From IMG/VR virus record IMGVR_UViG_3300046389_000068, positions 1 through 34,085 of that record: a DNA stretch of 34,085 nucleotides, one strand, 5' to 3'. A program made the translations under genes and the position numbers. Of this stretch, positions 30,840 to 34,085 are shown piece by piece; position 1 is the stretch's first letter; the number at the start of each line of letters is the position of its first letter. This stretch comes from a virus. The notes beneath the pieces were generated by a model that did not search any database, was not told the DNA's origin, and saw nothing but the letters and a program-made list of their open reading frames with translations.

Positions 30840-31129
30840 TACCACTTAACCTTATTTGCCCAATAACTTCCTGAGAGTTTGCCTCTAGCTATATTCTTAC
30901 GATGCCTTGCCTTAAAGCTCTTTCTCTTTGCTTTCATTCTAGCAGACTCACCCTTTTTAGGTTTACCTGCCGTCTTTGCTCCCTGCTGTCCAAATCTAAT
31001 TAGTTTGGTTTTACCCCCAGATCGTGCAAGCACAACATGAGACTTCTTTGGATGGCTAGGGGTACGCTTCGGTTTATTGTACCCCTTTAGTCCAAACCTT
31101 GATAATCTTGGGTCTTTTTTCTTAGGCAC
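30839..31129 (-). CDS. Basic DUF6321-like protein
   Basis: A 96-residue protein. The pattern KKDPRLSRFGLKGYNKPKRT, then KKSHVVLARSGGKTKLIRFG, and FKARHRKNIARGKLSGSYWA matches DUF6321-like proteins of phages. It is strongly basic with a short beta part. It is linked one base to its neighbours on both sides, forming one translational string with the DUF5872-like and the 27-residue genes. Function unknown; DNA or nucleoid binding is a guess. Confidence 0.65.
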   Translation of the reverse strand: MPKKKDPRLSRFGLKGYNKPKRTPSHPKKSHVVLARSGGKTKLIRFGQQGAKTAGKPKKGESARMKAKRKSFKARHRKNIARGKLSGSYWANKVKW

Positions 31130-31356
31130 TATTTGCCTTTAAAGTATCCACCCATTACATCAGTAACAACATCCATTACTTTTTCAAATAATATTTGCTC
31201 TTTATCTTCTGATACAAAAGGAATATTTATTTTTTCATTTAGTTTAGTTGCTAACATAGATGCAAAATCATCTGATTCAATATGACTCATTGCATCCTCT
31301 TTCATCTTCTCTGCTTGTGCTTCTGCAAGATCAAGCATCATTTTTTTAAAGTCCAT
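31129..31356 (-). CDS. Unknown 75-residue protein
   Basis: An acidic amphipathic-helical protein (FKKMMLDLAEAQAEKMKEDA, then LFEKVMDVVTDVMGGYFKG). It shares TAATG with the upstream TM protein and a base with the DUF6321-like gene. It could be a cytoplasmic partner of the lysis proteins or a small virion protein. No family is recognised. Confidence 0.6.
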   Translation of the reverse strand: MDFKKMMLDLAEAQAEKMKEDAMSHIESDDFASMLATKLNEKINIPFVSEDKEQILFEKVMDVVTDVMGGYFKGK

Positions 31357-31514
31357 TACGACTCCTTTGTCTTTTTGATTTTATAATATAAGTAAATAAT
31401 ATTCATTACAGCAATTACAATACCTAATATGTATGGCAGTAAATCCATAAATACAATAGCCATGCTACCGAAACTCCCTGTTGATACTTTTAAACTATCC
31501 ACGACCGCTCCCAT
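31356..31514 (-). CDS. Small TM protein, holin-like
   Basis: A 52-residue protein starting within the end of the holin-like gene (20-base overlap). One long membrane helix (IVFMDLLPYILGIVIAVMNI, then IYLYY) is followed by a Lys-rich end (KIKKTKES). Short size, one helix and a basic tail fit class II/III holins or antiholins. No ribosome binding site is clear, so it probably depends on translational coupling. Confidence 0.6.
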   Translation of the reverse strand: MGAVVDSLKVSTGSFGSMAIVFMDLLPYILGIVIAVMNIIYLYYKIKKTKES

Positions 31515-31809
31515 TTATTCTACCAGATAGGTAGCTAATTTTATCACTCATGTCATTTACTTCTTTTAATAAATCTTCATTACGCCTATCCCTTGTATCG
31601 TCTGATTTATTCCATCTATCAACAAGTTTTATTAGGATGCTTTCCATGTTTTGCAAAGTCTCTGACTGACCTTTGTTTTCTATCTTTAGGCTTTCTAGCG
31701 TTTCCTGCTGTTTTGTTGATTTCTGTGATAGCGATATTACTAGATAGACAAACATAACTCCCACAATGCCTATCATTCCTGCTTCTGCATAGACTGCCAT
31801 AAAGTCCAT
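31495..31809 (-). CDS. BhlA-like holin candidate
   Basis: A 104-residue protein. One N-terminal membrane helix (MIGIVGVMFVYLVISLS) is followed by a polar coiled coil with Lys, Glu and Arg (LESLKIENKGQSETLQNMES). This is the shape of BhlA/UviB-type holin-like proteins. It lies in a cluster with a lipoprotein and other TM proteins, 1.1 kb before the endolysin. It overlaps its neighbour by one base. Confidence 0.6.
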   Translation of the reverse strand: MDFMAVYAEAGMIGIVGVMFVYLVISLSQKSTKQQETLESLKIENKGQSETLQNMESILIKLVDRWNKSDDTRDRRNEDLLKEVNDMSDKISYLSGRINGSGRG

Positions 31810-32123
31810 TATTTCTTCCTCCTCTTACCCCAGCTTAAAGGATTAATATTCTTTTCGTACCAAGCTACTTTTTCTGCAAGCTCTTCTCTCTCAGTCCTTT
31901 CTTCCACGATGTGTTTATCAAGTAAATCCCCAATGCGTTCATCTGCATTAGCAAAGTTTGTTTCAAGTGTTCCCAATCTAGTCTCAATCCTATAGTAACC
32001 ATAGACGAGAGTACCAACAAGAACAAGAATTTGCCCAAACCACTTAAGGTTAATACTGACAACAGCATTGTCATCCACAATCCCACCTCGATAACTCCTA
32101 GCTGTTTTGACATCTTCACTCAT
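31809..32123 (-). CDS. Membrane-anchored coiled-coil protein, possible spanin partner
   Basis: A 104-residue protein with one membrane helix at about 30-48 (GQILVLVGTLVYGYYRI), then a coiled coil (RLGTLETNFANADERIGDLL) and a basic end (WGKRRKK). It overlaps the lipoprotein gene by eight bases. Inner-membrane coiled-coil protein plus lipoprotein is the layout of a two-component spanin, so i-spanin is a possible role. It may instead be a second holin-like protein. Confidence 0.55.
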   Translation of the reverse strand: MSEDVKTARSYRGGIVDDNAVVSINLKWFGQILVLVGTLVYGYYRIETRLGTLETNFANADERIGDLLDKHIVEERTEREELAEKVAWYEKNINPLSWGKRRKK

Positions 32124-32361
32124 GTTCCTTAACAGATTCCCATTGATTATGTGTAAAACACCAATTATCTGAATTAATTCTCACCCTATCTGCATAGAAA
32201 TGAGATGTAGAATCTTGATCCACAACTTCTAAAAATGTATACATAGAATCTTCTGGACTCAATTCAAAACTACCAACTGACCAACCGCTTGTACAACTAC
32301 TCAGCATAAGAATAGATGACAGTAACATTATAACTCGTACTAACAACTTCAAAGTCTCCAT
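32116..32361 (-). CDS. Small lipoprotein, possible o-spanin
   Basis: An 81-residue protein with a signal peptide (METLKLLVRVIMLLSSILML) and a lipobox L20-S21-S22-C23, so Cys23 would be lipidated. The mature part is mostly polar (ELSPEDSMYTFLEVVDQDST) with one Cys. It lies in the lysis cluster and overlaps the TM/coiled-coil gene. This fits an outer-membrane spanin subunit and thus a Gram-negative host, but it is longer than the tiniest Rz1 and not proline-rich. Confidence 0.55.
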   Translation of the reverse strand: METLKLLVRVIMLLSSILMLSSCTSGWSVGSFELSPEDSMYTFLEVVDQDSTSHFYADRVRINSDNWCFTHNQWESVKEHE

Positions 32362-32381
32362 TTTTTAATTTTTTAATAGTT

Positions 32382-32909
32382 TTATTCACCAACTTCCCAT
32401 GCTGATGAATCTTCAATGTAGGCTTTAACTTCTTCATTTGTGTATGCCTCAACTCCACTTGGTAATGCATTTAATTCTGCCAATGTCCAATCACCTTTTA
32501 TTACAAATTCTGAATCATCTGCACTAATTCTTTGAGCAAAGTAATGAGGATGTCTGGCAATAAGATTCGATACTTTAGCCTCGTGATCTGTAGTCTCATC
32601 TACTACTTGTTCCATGTAAGTATAAGACTCGCTTACTGTTGGATGTCCATTCTCTAAAATATGCTCTCCTATGGCGTGAATTAGGTCTGCCTTTGTTCCA
32701 CTTCCACTTATGGAATGTGTGGTCATAAAGGATTGAATATCAGTTTTTAAATCATCTTCTGTTGGTAGTTCTACCATTACATCACGAGTATCAGTTTTCT
32801 CTACTTCTTTATAGGTAAATGTCTGCCAATCATAACGATCTGTAATTCGCAAACCTAAACCTTGTGATGTGTTTGGTATTTTTAAATAATGTGTGTATTG
32901 ACCTTTCAT
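32382..32909 (-). CDS. Unknown protein with HeH/SAP-like motif
   Basis: A 175-residue acidic protein between fibre and lysis genes. Residues about 50-85 (DIQSFMTTHSISGSGTKADL) resemble the HeH/SAP helix-extension-helix motif, common in phage proteins and often nucleic acid-binding. The rest has no clear family (AELNALPSGVEAYTNEEVKA near the end). It could be a fibre chaperone or a virion-associated protein by position. Confidence 0.6.
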   Translation of the reverse strand: MKGQYTHYLKIPNTSQGLGLRITDRYDWQTFTYKEVEKTDTRDVMVELPTEDDLKTDIQSFMTTHSISGSGTKADLIHAIGEHILENGHPTVSESYTYMEQVVDETTDHEAKVSNLIARHPHYFAQRISADDSEFVIKGDWTLAELNALPSGVEAYTNEEVKAYIEDSSAWEVGE

Positions 32910-32917
32910 ATTAATCC

Positions 32918-34085
32918 TTAATTAGAGTGTGCTGATTTTCCATTGTTGTAATTCTTTAAGACTTCAGTTGCTGATAGTTCTTTAGCGTATAGCCTTACTT
33001 CATCTAATGATCCTGTAAAATAAGCAGAAGAACTTTTACCAATAGTAAGTGCATCAGTATTTAAATCTTGAGTACCACTAATAGATGCTGTTGCATTTTG
33101 TGATCCATCTATATACATTTTTGCAGTAGAACCATTCCAAGTAACAGCTAAATGTTGCCATTGGTCTACTATAACTGCATTATTTGTAGAGTTTACGTAA
33201 TTGTGAGAACTACCAATAACTATATCTAAAGTATATCTACCATTAGTTTCTGCAATATTTAACCTTGGTGATTTTGTTGCTGTGCCTTTTTGTAAAAATA
33301 TTTGATAAACATTTTTTTGTTTAGGTTTTATCCAAGTTTCTATTGTAAAAGCATTAGCAAAATCTAAAGACTCTGAATCCTGTACCGATATATACTCTGC
33401 ACCTTTGAATCTGATACCACTTGATATTGAGTCTGTATCTGTTAGGTAGTATCCTTGTGAATCTCTGCCTTCATTAAGTCCTTCTGGAACTATGATTGAT
33501 GCTGGTGATCCAGATACTGTACCATTGTTAGAGTTTGTACTTCTATCTAACCAAGTAGTAACACCATCATTTCTCCAGTATCCTACTAAATCACTTGAAC
33601 TTGCATAGTTACCACTATCTGCTGTTGGTAGTAAAGGTAATCCAGAATTATATAAGGCTGTTACTTCATTGGCTGTTAAAGCTGAATCCCATACTGATAC
33701 TTCGTTCATTATACCATGTAGGGCAAGAGAGGGATTATAGTAAGAACCTATTACTAATTTTAAACTATCAAAGTCCATATCAGAATCAGAAGGGAAAGTT
33801 CCAGCGTGAGTACCAATTTCACTTCCATTAAGATATAATTTTGTACCACTTGCTCCAAGAGTATCGTAAACAGCTACAATATGATTCCAATCATTACTGG
33901 TAAAACTATTTGATATTCTATATCCACTTACATTTAAGTAATAAAATAATTGATTAGCGCTCACAAATACAGAAAAAACACTTGAAGTGTTTGAATGAGT
34001 AGTAAAATTTAAAACTCCTTGATTTTGTGAAGTATCATCAATTTTAACCCACATAGAAGCTGTTAAACTTCCAGCGTAATTATCT
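32918..34085 (-). CDS. Multi-LamG tail fibre/adhesin, C-terminal 389 residues (enters at right edge)
   Basis: The frame is open from the right edge to a stop at 32918. Two LamG domains are visible. The first begins at the edge (GSLTASMWVKIDDTS, then LYLNGSEIGT and GIMNEVSVWDSAL). The second starts near IRFKGAEYISVQDSE with WQHLAVTWNG, then MYIDGSQN and SLDEVRLYAKELS. The first lacks its FDG strand, which is exactly what ends the left-edge fragment (FDGGDD). The two parts are in the same frame if the map is circular and together give a fibre of about 1519 residues with five LamG domains. An ATG at 34054 is inside the domain and is not the true start. Confidence 0.85.
   Translation of the reverse strand, partial: DNYAGSLTASMWVKIDDTSQNQGVLNFTTHSNTSSVFSVFVSANQLFYYLNVSGYRISNSFTSNDWNHIVAVYDTLGASGTKLYLNGSEIGTHAGTFPSDSDMDFDSLKLVIGSYYNPSLALHGIMNEVSVWDSALTANEVTALYNSGLPLLPTADSGNYASSSDLVGYWRNDGVTTWLDRSTNSNNGTVSGSPASIIVPEGLNEGRDSQGYYLTDTDSISSGIRFKGAEYISVQDSESLDFANAFTIETWIKPKQKNVYQIFLQKGTATKSPRLNIAETNGRYTLDIVIGSSHNYVNSTNNAVIVDQWQHLAVTWNGSTAKMYIDGSQNATASISGTQDLNTDALTIGKSSSAYFTGSLDEVRLYAKELSATEVLKNYNNGKSAHSN

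Noticed and set aside
31865-32119. An 84-codon minus-strand frame overlapping the TM/coiled-coil gene
   Set aside because: It is in another frame of a gene with clear membrane and coiled-coil features and has no ribosome site of its own.

Overview
The window reads as one complete, very AT-rich, tailed-phage genome of the siphovirus type, probably from a marine or other aquatic bacterium. The evidence is a long tape measure, a tail-tube protein, tail-assembly chaperones, a MuF-type minor head protein, terminase, portal, an M15 endolysin and a giant LamG-domain fibre. I see no integrase, no phage repressor, no DNA polymerase and no RNA polymerase, so a lytic, host-polymerase-dependent life style is likely. 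The host cannot be named from the sequence.

The map looks circular. A minus-strand fibre gene runs off the left edge and another enters at the right edge. They are in the same frame, have no stop, and their sequences join inside a LamG domain. Joined, they make one protein of about 1519 residues, so the window is probably a closed map of 34,085 bp cut inside this gene.

Layout. (1) The late minus-strand unit starts near 5387 and runs leftward through the edge down to 21337: scaffold, major capsid protein, small virion protein, fibre, a HeH/SAP-like protein, a lysis cluster (lipoprotein, TM/coiled-coil protein, BhlA-like holin, small TM protein), three lysine-rich proteins, M15 endolysin, head-tail connector, tail terminator, small gene, tail tube, chaperone pair with a possible frameshift, tape measure and two tail-tip proteins. 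(2) The plus-strand packaging unit (5473-9283) holds TerL, portal, a small protein, a gp10/gpG-like neck protein, MuF and a zinc ribbon. (3) The small terminase subunit lies alone on the minus strand (9391-10053). Upstream is an ~800 bp non-coding region with a helically phased repeat array. (4) The early/replication plus-strand unit (10849-21354) has many small unknown genes, a putative cysteine protease, a GP88-like protein, a winged-helix protein, an O-like initiator, a primase-helicase, a metallophosphoesterase, an SSB, a NinG-like HNH protein and a NinB-like protein. It converges with the end of the late unit at 21337-21354.

The features that ordinary annotation would not explain are: a dispersed family of perfect AT-rich palindromes (core GTTAAAsTTTAAC), which in four places overlap the stop codon of the preceding gene; a 44-nt tRNA-like minihelix with an encoded CCA; the phased TGGCGTA/GAGCG array upstream of terS; a cassette of three basic proteins next to the lysin; and a possible replication origin inside the initiator gene. 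Functional calls rest on recognition of motifs and families by eye; no database search was run.
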